A stretch of 11,184 bases of DNA from Bacillota bacterium (GCA_021779415.1 JAJYAS010000049.1:1-11184), one strand, 5' to 3'; shown: positions 1 to 7,878, numbered from the stretch's first letter. The notes: generated by a model from the sequence alone, not told the origin. Numbers and translations: made by a program.

Positions 1-993
1 CTGCGTATTCAAGCGATGTTGGATAAATTGGATCGTCGCTTTGAGTTTACGGAAGCGGAATTGTCGGCGCCAAGGGGAGGAGTTAATTGGACCCGCTATG
101 CTACAAATAATTTGCCAAAAGCCGCCTTTCTACAGGTTCCTTGTCGTTTTCCAGATTTAAGAGATGACAGGGATTTAAAAGCTTCTATCCACTTTACGCT
201 CAAAAAGCAATTGGCAGCCTTGGAAAGCCAGCGAACAGCCGGGATGGTTGTTGTGCAGCTAATCGACCTGTGCCAGAGTTTGCTGGAAAGGGTACGCGGA
301 GTAGCGCCAAAGACCCCGTCACCCTTAGCAATGGATGCCTGGTTTCGAGGCCCGCTTAAGACACAGGTATTTCGCGAAGGCTTACAGGCCATGGGATGGA
401 CCATCGACGACCGGGGCCTTGCGGGAATCGCTGATTTACAGGGACTTCCTTGGATTATGGCTATGGAGGAGTTTTTCGAGGCTTGGGTGGAGACGGTGGC
501 AGCATCTCTTGTTAAGCGGGTCGGCGGGGTCTTAAAGATAGGCCGGAAGCGGGAAACCATTGCCCCCCTGAGCTGGGAACCACCGTATCTGGGTTCCCAG
601 AGATATTTGTTGCCGGATGTCCTTTTGCAAAACGTACCGGGAAATAGTGGGGGGAGTAAGACTATTATTTTTGACGCTAAGTACAAAGGCCACTGGGAAG
701 AGCTCAACCGGGAACGTTGGATTAACCTTGAGCATGAGTTGCGGGAGCGACACCGTGCGGATCTTTTGCAGGTATTGGCTTATGCCAATCTTTCAGATGA
801 TCGGGAGATTGTCAGCTGCCTCGTTTATCCTTGTAGAAAGCAAACTTGGGAGTCTTTGCGCAGCAGGGGGATGGTCTTTCATAAGGCTTCACTTAATGCC
901 GGGCATCGGCTGGTAAAGCTTGTGCTTGCTGCCATTCCTATGGAGGCGGCAATGGAGGAGGCTACTGATATCTTAGCCGAAGCTGTAGGGTAG
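1..993 (+). CDS. McrC-like PD-(D/E)XK restriction nuclease subunit, 5' end cut by window
   Basis: The reading frame is open from base 1, so the gene probably starts upstream; the first internal ATG is at 16 (residue numbers below count from it). The C-terminal half carries a PD-(D/E)XK nuclease core: a helix with acidic residues (E151, E152, E155), the PD pair at P200-D201, DAKYK at 220-224, and a Q/Y helix around Q252-Y256 (LLQVLAYA). This order, with the DAKYK signature, is typical of McrC, the nuclease partner of the GTPase McrB in modified-cytosine restriction, and of related DUF2357-type nucleases. McrB would be expected just upstream, outside the window. Visible length is 330 codons; McrC proteins are usually somewhat longer, consistent with truncation by the window edge. 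Base composition looks richer in G+C than the following helicase gene, so the two may have different origins. A LlaJI-like or other PD-(D/E)XK nuclease cannot be excluded. Confidence 0.72.
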   Translation: MRIQAMLDKLDRRFEFTEAELSAPRGGVNWTRYATNNLPKAAFLQVPCRFPDLRDDRDLKASIHFTLKKQLAALESQRTAGMVVVQLIDLCQSLLERVRGVAPKTPSPLAMDAWFRGPLKTQVFREGLQAMGWTIDDRGLAGIADLQGLPWIMAMEEFFEAWVETVAASLVKRVGGVLKIGRKRETIAPLSWEPPYLGSQRYLLPDVLLQNVPGNSGGSKTIIFDAKYKGHWEELNRERWINLEHELRERHRADLLQVLAYANLSDDREIVSCLVYPCRKQTWESLRSRGMVFHKASLNAGHRLVKLVLAAIPMEAAMEEATDILAEAVG

Positions 994-1021
994 AGCGGAC
1001 GCCGCGGGATAGTCGTCCGCT
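994..1021 (+). other. Hairpin immediately after the McrC-like stop codon
   Basis: AGCGGACG (994-1001) pairs perfectly with CGTCCGCT (1014-1021) around a 12-base loop. It starts directly after the TAG at 991-993. No T-run follows, so it is not a classic Rho-independent terminator. It may be a transcript-end stabiliser or the first arm of the structured segment that follows. Confidence 0.5.
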
Positions 1022-1240
1022 GGTAAAGCCCACTTGTCAGAGGGGGATCTTCGACCGGGCTAGAGGGTGCTGTTGAAAGTAAACCTCTTGTTAAAGAAAA
1101 GGTTTTATGAACGAAGCCTAAGGGTCATCTCCCCCTCCGCAGGTTGTTTAGCTGCATTGGAAAAACGGGTACCCAAGGTGTAGCCTGCTTACCGGGAAAT
1201 TAAGGCTAACATTAACAGAATGCCAACTATGTCACTGAGT
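1022..1240 (+). ncRNA. Structured non-coding segment, possibly a decayed group II intron domain I
   Basis: No gene is evident, but several nested pairings can be drawn. GAGGGGGA (1040-1047) pairs with TCCCCCTC (1130-1137). Inside it, GACC (1053-1056) pairs with GGTC (1123-1126), GGCT (1058-1061) with AGCC (1115-1118), and AAACCT (1081-1086) with AGGTTT (1100-1105). The run of short conserved-looking blocks (ATGAACGAAGCC near 1107, GGTGTAGCCTG near 1171, AACAGAATGCC near 1214) reads to me like domain I of bacterial group II introns. I see no intron-encoded reverse transcriptase and no domain V, so it would be an inactive fragment. The intron identity is recognition from memory, not a computed match; an unrelated structured RNA is possible. 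Confidence 0.35.
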
Positions 1241-1245
1241 AAAAT

Positions 1246-1271
1246 AACCGGGATGTAAGAGCATCCCGGTT
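1246..1271. terminator. Strong hairpin, possible bidirectional terminator
   Basis: AACCGGGATG (1246-1255) pairs perfectly with CATCCCGGTT (1262-1271) around the six-base loop TAAGAG. On the plus strand only TTT follows before CCC. On the minus strand the stem is followed by ATTTT. A terminator is the simplest reading, but the T-tracts are weak. It lies just after the structured segment and may mark its end. Confidence 0.45.
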
Positions 1272-1515
1272 TCCCAATATATGAGACCTTATGTCTATAT
1301 TATAACCTCAGAAAAGTGGTTACAATTATAACGGGATAAACAAAGTTGCCGCTTCAGAGGCTGAAATCTAAGAAGGAATATTGGAAAGTTTTGGCGAAAA
1401 AGAAAGATGTAACAGTTATGATGTCCTTTCATCAACATAACAACAACTTAAAGAAGATAATGGCGCGCGTCTAAACTGAACTAGAAAATTAACAGATTCG
1501 GAAGGGGGGGAGAAT
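1272..1515 (+). other. Intergenic region upstream of the helicase fusion gene
   Basis: About 240 A+T-rich bases with no recognised gene. An unremarkable frame (TTG 1346 to TAA 1474, 42 codons, lysine-rich) has no convincing ribosome binding site and no family I recognise. I could not identify a confident sigma-A promoter by eye, although the promoter of the following gene should be here. A purine-rich block at 1500-1512 is the ribosome binding site of that gene. Confidence 0.4.
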
Positions 1516-4500
1516 GTGAGATCCATCGCCTTTTTTGATACTGAAATTGAACCAAAGAGTGGGAGAATTCTTGATATCGGTAGTATCAAGGGAGATGGTA
1601 GCTCATTTCACTCTACTTCCATTGCCAACTTTGTTAAATTTATCCACGGTTCACAGTATGTTTGCGGTCACAACATTCTCAATCATGATTTAAAATACAT
1701 GCAAAATGCAATTAGGGCCGCTGGCATTAGTGATGCAAATTCGATAGATACTTTGTTTCTTTCTCCTCTGTTGTTTCCGACCAAACCTTATCATGCTCTC
1801 CTCAAGGATGATAAGTTACAAACAGAGGATACCAACAACCCGTTAAATGATTCAATCAAAGCCAAAGATCTTTTCTTTGATGAGGTGTCGGCATTTCAAC
1901 AGGTGGGAAATCCTTTAAAACAAATTTTCTATTATCTACTAAAAGACAAAAAGGAGTTCTCCGCCTTTTTTCATTTCCTTGACTTTAAAGGAGATAATCT
2001 TAATCTTAATATTGAAAAAGTGATTCAGGAAACGTTTCATTCTAAAATATGTGAGCAGGCAAATCTTCCAAGTTTTATATTGGAACATCCTATTGAATTA
2101 GCTTACTGTTTGGCTTTGATCAATACCAATAGTCTGTATTCTATTACTCCACCATGGGTTATAAAAAATTATCCAGCCGTTGAACGGATTATGTTTTTAT
2201 TAAGAAACAACCCGTGTTTAAGTGGTTGTGCGTACTGCAATGAGGCTCTGGATATTCATAAAGGTTTGAAGCGATTCTTCGGATTTGATGCTTATAGAAC
2301 CTATGCAGGTGAAGCTTTACAGGAGACGGCTGTCAAGGCCGCCGTTGCTAATAAATCACTCTTGTCGGTGTTTCCTACAGGTGGTGGGAAGTCAATTACT
2401 TTTCAAGTGCCGGCATTAATGAGTGGGATCAATGCACGGGGTTTGACGGTCGTTATTTCCCCGTTGCAATCGTTGATGAAAGACCAAGTTGATAATCTGG
2501 AAAAAGTGGGTATTACAGATGCAGTTACGATTAATGGTTTGCTTGACCCGATTGAAAGGGCAAAGTCATTTGAAAGAGTTGGAGATGGGTCTGCTTCCCT
2601 TCTATATATCTCGCCAGAGTCTTTACGTTCCAAGACAATTGAACATTTGCTTTTAGGAAGAAATGTTGTTCGGTTCGTGATCGACGAAGCACATTGCTTT
2701 TCGTCATGGGGACAGGATTTTAGAGTTGACTATTTATATATTGGCGACTTTATCAAATCACTCCAGGAAAAGAAAAATTTCGAAGCTGCAATTCCCGTTT
2801 CTTGTTTTACCGCTACAGCAAAACAAAAGGTTATCGAGGATATTCGAGATTATTTCAAGGGAAAGCTATCTCTTGACCTTGAGGTTTACAGTTCTAGTGC
2901 CTCACGCAGCAATCTTCGCTATAAAGTGATTGAGAAAGAGGGCGAAGAAGAGAAATATAATACCGTGAGGAACTTGATTGAAGAAAAGAACTGTCCGACC
3001 ATTATTTATGTTTCACGCACCAGAAGGGCCTATACGTTGGCACAAAGATTAACAGACGATGGTTATCTGGCCAAGCCGTATCACGGCAAGATGGAGAAGA
3101 ACGAAAAAACTGAAAATCAAGATGCATTTATTAGAGGAGAGCTCCAAATCATGGTTGCGACCTCTGCTTTCGGAATGGGAGTAGACAAGAAAGACGTTGG
3201 CATGGTCATTCACTACGATATTTCTGATTCGCTTGAGAATTATATTCAGGAAGCAGGAAGGGCTGGGCGAGATGAAAATATCTCTGCCGATTGTTTTGTG
3301 TTGTTCAATGATGAAGACCTGAGTAAGCATTTTATTCTTCTGAACCAAACCAAACTTAGTATCCAGGAAATCCAGCAAGTATGGAAAGCAATTAAAGACC
3401 TTACTAGATTACGGTCCAAAGTATCTCAATCCGCTTTGGAAATTGCTCGGAAGGCGGGTTGGGACGATAGTATCATGGAAATCGAAACAAGGGTAACTAC
3501 AGCCATTGCAGCTTTAGAAGAAGCCGGTTATCTGAAGCGTGGACAGAATATGCCTAGATTATTTGCGGACAGCATTCTTGCCAAGAATGCTCAGGAAGCC
3601 ATCGCTAAGATAAACACATCGGATAGATTTGATGCAAAGCAAAGAGTAAACGCAGCACGAATCATAAAGAAACTTCTTTCGAGTAAAAGCAGAAAACACT
3701 CCAGCAATGAACAAGCTGAATCGAGAATTGATTATATCTCAGACCACTTAGGAATTGTCAAAGAGGAAGTAATAGAAGTTATAAATCTTCTCATTGAAGA
3801 AAAGATTTTAGCTCACACAAAAGATTTAACGGCCTATATCAAGAAAAAGGAGAATAGAAACCGGTCACTCAGCGTCCTGAAATCGTTTTGGCAAATCGAG
3901 AAATTTTTACTCACTATTTTAGAAGATGAGGAAAAAGTATACCATATTAAAGAGATTAACGAACTGGCCGAAGAAGATGGCTGTAAAGACGTAACACCGA
4001 ATAAGATAAAAACCATCCTCAATTTCTGGGCGATCAAACACTGGATAAAAAAACAAACCGTCGTTCATTCCAAGAACCATATTGCGGTTCTTTGCCTGTA
4101 TGAAAAGGAAAAACTTGAAGCAAAGTTTACTAAGCGTCAAGACATAGCCCAATTTATTGTGGAGTATCTGTACGAGCTTAGCAATACAGATCTGGCGGAG
4201 GATGAGGAAACCAATAAAGAGGAAGTGTTAGTTCAGTTTTCGATCTCTGAATTGAAAGATGAGTTTGAACGACGATTTATTCTCATTAACGCAAAAGCTA
4301 GTTCCGAAGATATAGAGGATGCGCTCTTTTACTTATCAAGAATTGAAGCGTTAAAAATTGAGGGCGGGTTTATGGTTCTCTATAATGCTCTCACGATTGA
4401 ACGCGTTGAGAGGGACAATAGAAAGCGTTACAAAGCGGAGGATTATCAGAAGCTAGATCAGTTTTACCAAAACAAAGTACAGCAAATTCACATCGTCGGA

Positions 4501-6363
4501 GAATACGCCAGGAAAATGATCAGTGATTATACAGACGCTCTACAATTTGTGGAAGATTACTTTCACCTAAATTACACTTCCTTTATCAATAAATATTTTA
4601 AGGGCAGCCGCGAAAATGAAATTAAGAAAAATATTACACCCACTAAGTTCAAACAACTTTTTAGTGAATTATCACCAACCCAATTAAAGATTATTAACGA
4701 TAAAGAATCAAAATACATTGTTGTAGCAGCCGGTCCGGGAAGCGGCAAGACGCGAATTTTGGTGCACAAGCTGGCGTCATTGCTATTAATGGAAGATGTG
4801 AAGCATGAACAATTGCTGATGGTGACGTTTTCAAGGGCGGCAGCTACGGAATTCAAGAAGCGTTTGCTGAAGCTGATTGGCAATGCTGCTAACTTCATCG
4901 AGATCAAAACCTTCCATTCTTACTGCTTTGATTTATTGGGGAAGGTTGGTACGCTTGAAAAGTCAGGCGATATAGTGCAACAAGCGATCAAGAAAATTAA
5001 AAGTGGAGAAGTTGAACAAGGTAGAGTGACGAAAACGGTGTTGGTCATTGATGAAGCCCAGGACATGGATACTAACGAGTTTGCGTTAATCAACGCTTTG
5101 ATGGAACAGAACGAGGAAATGCGCGTCATTGCAGTTGGAGATGATGACCAGAATATTTTTGGATTCAGAGGTGCAAGTTCCCAATACATGGTGAAGCTGA
5201 TTGAACAAAAAGCTGTCCTCTATGAACTGGTTGAAAACTACAGGAGTAAACGCAACCTCGTTGATTTTACAAATCAATTTGTGAAGAAGATCCCGCATAG
5301 ATTAAAGGATACGCCAATCACTGCGGTACAGGGTGACAACGGAAAAATCAAACTGGTGCAATATGCGAGTTCTAACCTCATCACCCCCTTAGTCGATGAT
5401 ATCCTCTCAGAGGGTCTGACAGGAACGACGTGTGTTTTGACTAAGACGAATGAAGAAGCTTTACAGATCACGGGATTGCTTGTGAAGCATGGGATGCAGG
5501 CAAAATTGATCCAGTCCAATGATGGATTTAATTTGTATAATCTTCTGGAAGTTCGGTTTTTTCTAAGCCGGCTTAATTTGGCGGAAGACATTTATGTGAT
5601 TAACGAGGATGTCTGGGAAGACGCCAAACGCAAGCTAAGTGAAAGGTTTGGCAAGAGCTTAAATCGAGAGGTGTGCCTTAACCTCATCAAAGATTTCGAG
5701 GTGACGAATCCAAAAAGTAAATACAAATCAGATCTGGAAGTTTTTATCCGCGAATCCAAACTGGAAGATTTCTTGGGCGGAAACAGCGAAACAATCTTTG
5801 TCTCGACGATTCATAAGGCGAAGGGACGGGAGTTTGACAATGTGTTTCTGATGCTCGATGAATTTAAACTTAGATCGGAGGAAGCTATCCGGCAGTTGTA
5901 TGTTGCTATGACAAGGGCGAAACGTAACCTGAGCATCCACTATAATGACAATTATCTTCAATTTATCAAAACAGAAGGGCTGGAACGAGTTAACGATTGG
6001 GAAGATTACTTGCCACCCTGTCAATTGGCGATGCATTTAACTTATAAAGATGTATGGCTGGACTTTTTTTCATCCATTCAACCTCTAGTTTCGCAACTGA
6101 ATGCCGGAGATGAACTTTCGATTGATAGAGATTGTTGCCGTAATTCAAAAGGACAAGTGGTATTAAAATTCTCAAAACAGTTGATAAAACAAATAGAGGA
6201 TAGAAAGCAAAAAAACAACAATGTACCAAAAACAGCGAAAATCAGATTTATAGTCTACTGGCAGAAGGAAAACGCAGAAAAGGAAATTAGAATCGTTTTA
6301 CCTGAACTTCGGTTTGAGCGAACCGATGACACAAAAACATGTACCGCAGCTGAGAGGATATAA
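1516..6363 (+). CDS. Giant DnaQ-like exonuclease / RecQ helicase / UvrD-type helicase fusion
   Basis: One 1615-residue chain with three enzyme modules. (1) Residues 1-120 are a DEDDh 3'-5' exonuclease: D8 and E10 in DTE, D58 in GHNILNHDLKY, H93 and D98 in HALLKD. (2) Residues ~255-610 are a RecQ-type SF2 helicase: Walker A PTGGGKS (287-293), DEAH (390-393), aromatic loop CFSSWGQDFR (394-403), FTATA (431-435), and motif VI QEAGRAGRD (578-586). (3) Residues ~1050-1480 are a UvrD/Rep SF1 helicase: Q-motif near 1052, Walker A GPGSGKT (1073-1079), DEAQD (1179-1183), GDDDQNIFGFRGA (1208-1220), TIHKAKGREFD (1431-1441) and YVAMTRAKR (1462-1470). Cysteines C234, C238 and C241 precede the RecQ core, while the usual RecQ zinc site after motif VI is not visible. 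GTG at 1516 is chosen: a purine-rich GGAAGGGGGGG block precedes it, an in-frame TGA lies at 1477, and the ATG at 1514 is immediately followed by TGA. All motifs look intact. The role is probably processing of DNA ends or foreign DNA in defence or repair; that is inferred from domains and the McrC-like neighbour. The last dozen residues may be altered by the scar described next. Confidence 0.88.
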   Translation: MRSIAFFDTEIEPKSGRILDIGSIKGDGSSFHSTSIANFVKFIHGSQYVCGHNILNHDLKYMQNAIRAAGISDANSIDTLFLSPLLFPTKPYHALLKDDKLQTEDTNNPLNDSIKAKDLFFDEVSAFQQVGNPLKQIFYYLLKDKKEFSAFFHFLDFKGDNLNLNIEKVIQETFHSKICEQANLPSFILEHPIELAYCLALINTNSLYSITPPWVIKNYPAVERIMFLLRNNPCLSGCAYCNEALDIHKGLKRFFGFDAYRTYAGEALQETAVKAAVANKSLLSVFPTGGGKSITFQVPALMSGINARGLTVVISPLQSLMKDQVDNLEKVGITDAVTINGLLDPIERAKSFERVGDGSASLLYISPESLRSKTIEHLLLGRNVVRFVIDEAHCFSSWGQDFRVDYLYIGDFIKSLQEKKNFEAAIPVSCFTATAKQKVIEDIRDYFKGKLSLDLEVYSSSASRSNLRYKVIEKEGEEEKYNTVRNLIEEKNCPTIIYVSRTRRAYTLAQRLTDDGYLAKPYHGKMEKNEKTENQDAFIRGELQIMVATSAFGMGVDKKDVGMVIHYDISDSLENYIQEAGRAGRDENISADCFVLFNDEDLSKHFILLNQTKLSIQEIQQVWKAIKDLTRLRSKVSQSALEIARKAGWDDSIMEIETRVTTAIAALEEAGYLKRGQNMPRLFADSILAKNAQEAIAKINTSDRFDAKQRVNAARIIKKLLSSKSRKHSSNEQAESRIDYISDHLGIVKEEVIEVINLLIEEKILAHTKDLTAYIKKKENRNRSLSVLKSFWQIEKFLLTILEDEEKVYHIKEINELAEEDGCKDVTPNKIKTILNFWAIKHWIKKQTVVHSKNHIAVLCLYEKEKLEAKFTKRQDIAQFIVEYLYELSNTDLAEDEETNKEEVLVQFSISELKDEFERRFILINAKASSEDIEDALFYLSRIEALKIEGGFMVLYNALTIERVERDNRKRYKAEDYQKLDQFYQNKVQQIHIVGEYARKMISDYTDALQFVEDYFHLNYTSFINKYFKGSRENEIKKNITPTKFKQLFSELSPTQLKIINDKESKYIVVAAGPGSGKTRILVHKLASLLLMEDVKHEQLLMVTFSRAAATEFKKRLLKLIGNAANFIEIKTFHSYCFDLLGKVGTLEKSGDIVQQAIKKIKSGEVEQGRVTKTVLVIDEAQDMDTNEFALINALMEQNEEMRVIAVGDDDQNIFGFRGASSQYMVKLIEQKAVLYELVENYRSKRNLVDFTNQFVKKIPHRLKDTPITAVQGDNGKIKLVQYASSNLITPLVDDILSEGLTGTTCVLTKTNEEALQITGLLVKHGMQAKLIQSNDGFNLYNLLEVRFFLSRLNLAEDIYVINEDVWEDAKRKLSERFGKSLNREVCLNLIKDFEVTNPKSKYKSDLEVFIRESKLEDFLGGNSETIFVSTIHKAKGREFDNVFLMLDEFKLRSEEAIRQLYVAMTRAKRNLSIHYNDNYLQFIKTEGLERVNDWEDYLPPCQLAMHLTYKDVWLDFFSSIQPLVSQLNAGDELSIDRDCCRNSKGQVVLKFSKQLIKQIEDRKQKNNNVPKTAKIRFIVYWQKENAEKEIRIVLPELRFERTDDTKTCTAAERI

Positions 6364-6442
6364 AGAAGCGGTCGAAAAAGCAACAGGCAGGCCTGTGATT
6401 GATACACTGCTGCATCTGCCGATCTTCCTAGGGAGGTTTTAG
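6326..6442 (+). pseudogene. C-terminal remnant of a RecB-like PD-(D/E)XK nuclease
   Basis: In frame 2, overlapping the end of the helicase gene (frame 1), 38 codons followed by TAG read MTQKHVPQLRGYKEAVEKAT, then GRPVIDTLLHLPIFLGRF. The QLRGYKEAVEKATGRPV segment resembles the last nuclease motif (Q-x3-Y helix) of RecB/AddA-type exonuclease domains, followed by the usual closing strand (LLHLP). Nothing recognisable precedes it in this frame, and no ribosome binding site stands before the ATG at 6326. It is therefore best read as the 3' stump of a lost gene, joined near 6320 to the helicase gene by deletion or recombination. A genuine 38-residue peptide is unlikely. Confidence 0.55.
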
Positions 6443-6443
6443 A

Positions 6444-7307
6444 ATGGCTGACGAACAATTATTTGGCAAAGCAATCTCTGAAATAATCAAAAATAGAAGA
6501 TCTGTCCGGACCTATGTAGCGCAGCTCGTGTCATCTGAGATAAAAGAGTCATTGCAACGATTCTCTTCAACTCTAAGGGGACCATTTGGAGGGACTTTAA
6601 GATTAAATTTGCTTGATAGCGAAGTTGCTCTTAAGGAATCAAACGCTAAGCTTGGGACTTATGGAGTAATCAAAGGCGCCGCGACATATGGCGTTGCCGT
6701 AGTCGAAAAGGCTGAACATGATTTGGAGGATTTTGGCTATTGCCTTGAGCTGGTAATTTTACATGCAACGTCTTTGGGCTTGGGCACTTGTTGGCTTGGG
6801 GGTACTTTTAAAAAAAGCGAATTTGGCAAAGCGATTGAGCAAAAAGATCACGAGATACTGCCTTGCATCACCCCGATAGGCTATGCCAGCAGTAAAAAAA
6901 GCTGGATTGATTCTGCTTTTAGATTGACCGCCGGATCTAAAAACAGAAAAGAATGGTCAGAACTTTTTTTCAAGGGTGATTTCAAGCAACGGTTATCTGA
7001 GTCGGAGGCTGGGAAATATTTGACCCCTTTAGAAATGCTTCGTCTGGCCCCCTCAGCTTCGAATAAGCAACCCTGGAGAATCATCAAGGATATGAATAAG
7101 TGTCATTTTTATCTCCAACATACTAAGGGTTATGCAAAGTATTTTGCTTTTGATTTGCAAAGAGTGGATATGGGGATTGCTATGTGTCATTTTGAACTGA
7201 CTGCCCAAGAACAGGGTATCGATGGAAAATGGCAGATCAGTGATCCACGCATTAGTGCACCGCTCGACTGTGAGTATATTGTAAGTTGGGTCGAACCGGT
7301 ACAATAG
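6444..7307 (+). CDS. Nitroreductase family protein (TM1586-type)
   Basis: A 287-residue, probably cytosolic, flavin enzyme. The N-terminus has the FMN-phosphate signature NRRSVRTY (about 17-24). The middle has the nitroreductase helix and loop LVILHATSLGLGTCWLGGTF (about 104-123). A second nitroreductase-like block, LAPSASNKQPWRI (about 202-214), opens the C-terminal half. Two half-domains in one chain is the pattern of the putative TM nitroreductase family (Pfam TM1586_NiRdase), in which one polypeptide mimics the usual dimer. The physiological substrate is unknown for this family. ATG 6444 follows an AGGGAGG ribosome binding site at 6430-6436 with a seven-base spacer. That site lies inside the nuclease remnant, and no terminator separates the gene from the helicase, so read-through from upstream is possible. 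No damage is seen. Confidence 0.85.
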   Translation: MADEQLFGKAISEIIKNRRSVRTYVAQLVSSEIKESLQRFSSTLRGPFGGTLRLNLLDSEVALKESNAKLGTYGVIKGAATYGVAVVEKAEHDLEDFGYCLELVILHATSLGLGTCWLGGTFKKSEFGKAIEQKDHEILPCITPIGYASSKKSWIDSAFRLTAGSKNRKEWSELFFKGDFKQRLSESEAGKYLTPLEMLRLAPSASNKQPWRIIKDMNKCHFYLQHTKGYAKYFAFDLQRVDMGIAMCHFELTAQEQGIDGKWQISDPRISAPLDCEYIVSWVEPVQ

Positions 7308-7330
7308 CATTGCTTAAAAATATACCTAAA

Positions 7331-7444
7331 AATTGTCAACTTCTCTGCTTTAGCCCCTACGACAACTATCGTAATACAGGGGGGATTCTTCAAAGCGTCC
7401 GGATCGCGAACAATTTCTTCTGCCGTTATGTATTCGTTATTTCC
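7331..7444 (-). pseudogene. Possible reverse-strand protein remnant of unknown family
   Basis: On the minus strand this stretch reads as a protein-like segment, with blocks such as EYITAEEIVRDPDALKNPP and ITIVVVGAKAEKLTI. It has a sensible amphipathic helix, proline turn and hydrophobic strand, and looks more like a real protein than either plus-strand frame. The frame runs on into the nitroreductase antisense side, and no ribosome binding site or recognised start precedes it. I do not recognise the family. It may be a fragment of a lost gene or a chance reading. Confidence 0.25.
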
Positions 7445-7498
7445 GATTGCGGAGGTCCTTACTCTGAGCATATAGCTCAGGTCAAAGCAATTCATAGT

Positions 7499-7536
7499 AA
7501 AAATCTGCTTCATATCCGAAAGCAGATTTTTCTGTT
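7499..7536. terminator. Bidirectional Rho-independent terminator
   Basis: AAAAATCTGCTT (7499-7510) pairs perfectly with AAGCAGATTTTT (7520-7531) around a nine-base loop. The right arm ends in a T-run extended by CTGTTT, and the left A-run supplies a T-run for minus-strand transcripts. It lies 190 bases after the nitroreductase stop and likely ends that transcript. A smaller stem (CTGAGC 7464-7469 with GCTCAG 7475-7480) lies just before it. Confidence 0.75.
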
Positions 7537-7780
7537 TGACTAAGGGAGAAATCCACAGGAGCAGGTTTCGAATTGATGATAGAAGTGGAAAGAACCAACC
7601 TGTGCAACCTCGCTGTCAGTAAAATGCACACATACGCTAGGCTGTTTGGATCCTGTACAAGAAGGCGAAAAGTCACTGGATTTAGTAATTGCTAAGCAAA
7701 TGTTGTTTGATTTGATTTACATAGCCCCTTCCTGAAACTTTTCTTTTGACACCAAAGTAACAAATACTAAGGATTTCAGT
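7537..7780 (+). other. Intergenic stretch with no recognised feature
   Basis: About 240 bases between the terminator and the regulatory region of the aldolase operon. A 39-codon frame (ATG 7576 to TAA near 7695) has no clear ribosome binding site and matches nothing I know. No tRNA, repeat or riboswitch core is visible to me. Confidence 0.4.
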
Positions 7781-7781
7781 A

Positions 7782-7818
7782 ATGCACCTGGAGTAAACGA
7801 TTTTGCCTCCCGGTGCAT
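7782..7818. promoter_or_regulatory. Inverted repeat, candidate binding site for a sigma-54 activator
   Basis: ATGCACCTGGAG (7782-7793) and CTCCCGGTGCAT (7807-7818) form a 12-base inverted repeat with one mismatch and a 13-base centre. The centre lies at about 7800, roughly 90 bases upstream of the start expected from the -24/-12 promoter at 7862. Enhancer-binding activators of sigma-54 usually bind dyads 80-200 bases upstream, so position and symmetry fit. No T-run follows, which argues against a terminator. Confidence 0.5.
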
Positions 7819-7860
7819 AGTTCTGGATATGGGTTTAGTATTTTAAACAGTTAACCCTAC

Positions 7861-7878
7861 TTGGCATAAATTTTGCAT
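7861..7878 (+). promoter_or_regulatory. Sigma-54 (-24/-12) promoter of the aldolase operon
   Basis: TTGGCATAAATTTTGCAT fits the RpoN consensus TTGGCAC-N5-TTGC. GG is at 7863-7864 and GC at 7875-7876, with exactly 10 bases between, the hallmark spacing. Transcription would begin near 7888, giving a leader of about 158 bases before the aldolase ATG. An almost identical element occurs at 8914. Confidence 0.8.

Noticed and set aside
96..707. 203-codon minus-strand frame inside the McrC-like gene
   Set aside because: Antisense to a gene with clear nuclease motifs, with no protein-like motifs of its own.
1346..1474. 42-codon lysine-rich frame starting with TTG
   Set aside because: No ribosome binding site, no recognisable family, and length within chance expectation in A+T-rich DNA.
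1514..1519. ATG start just before the helicase gene
   Set aside because: The next codon is TGA; the GTG two bases later opens the long frame.
7286..7543. 85-codon plus-strand frame overlapping the nitroreductase end
   Set aside because: It starts inside the nitroreductase gene without a ribosome binding site, resembles no family, and its end is made of the terminator hairpin.
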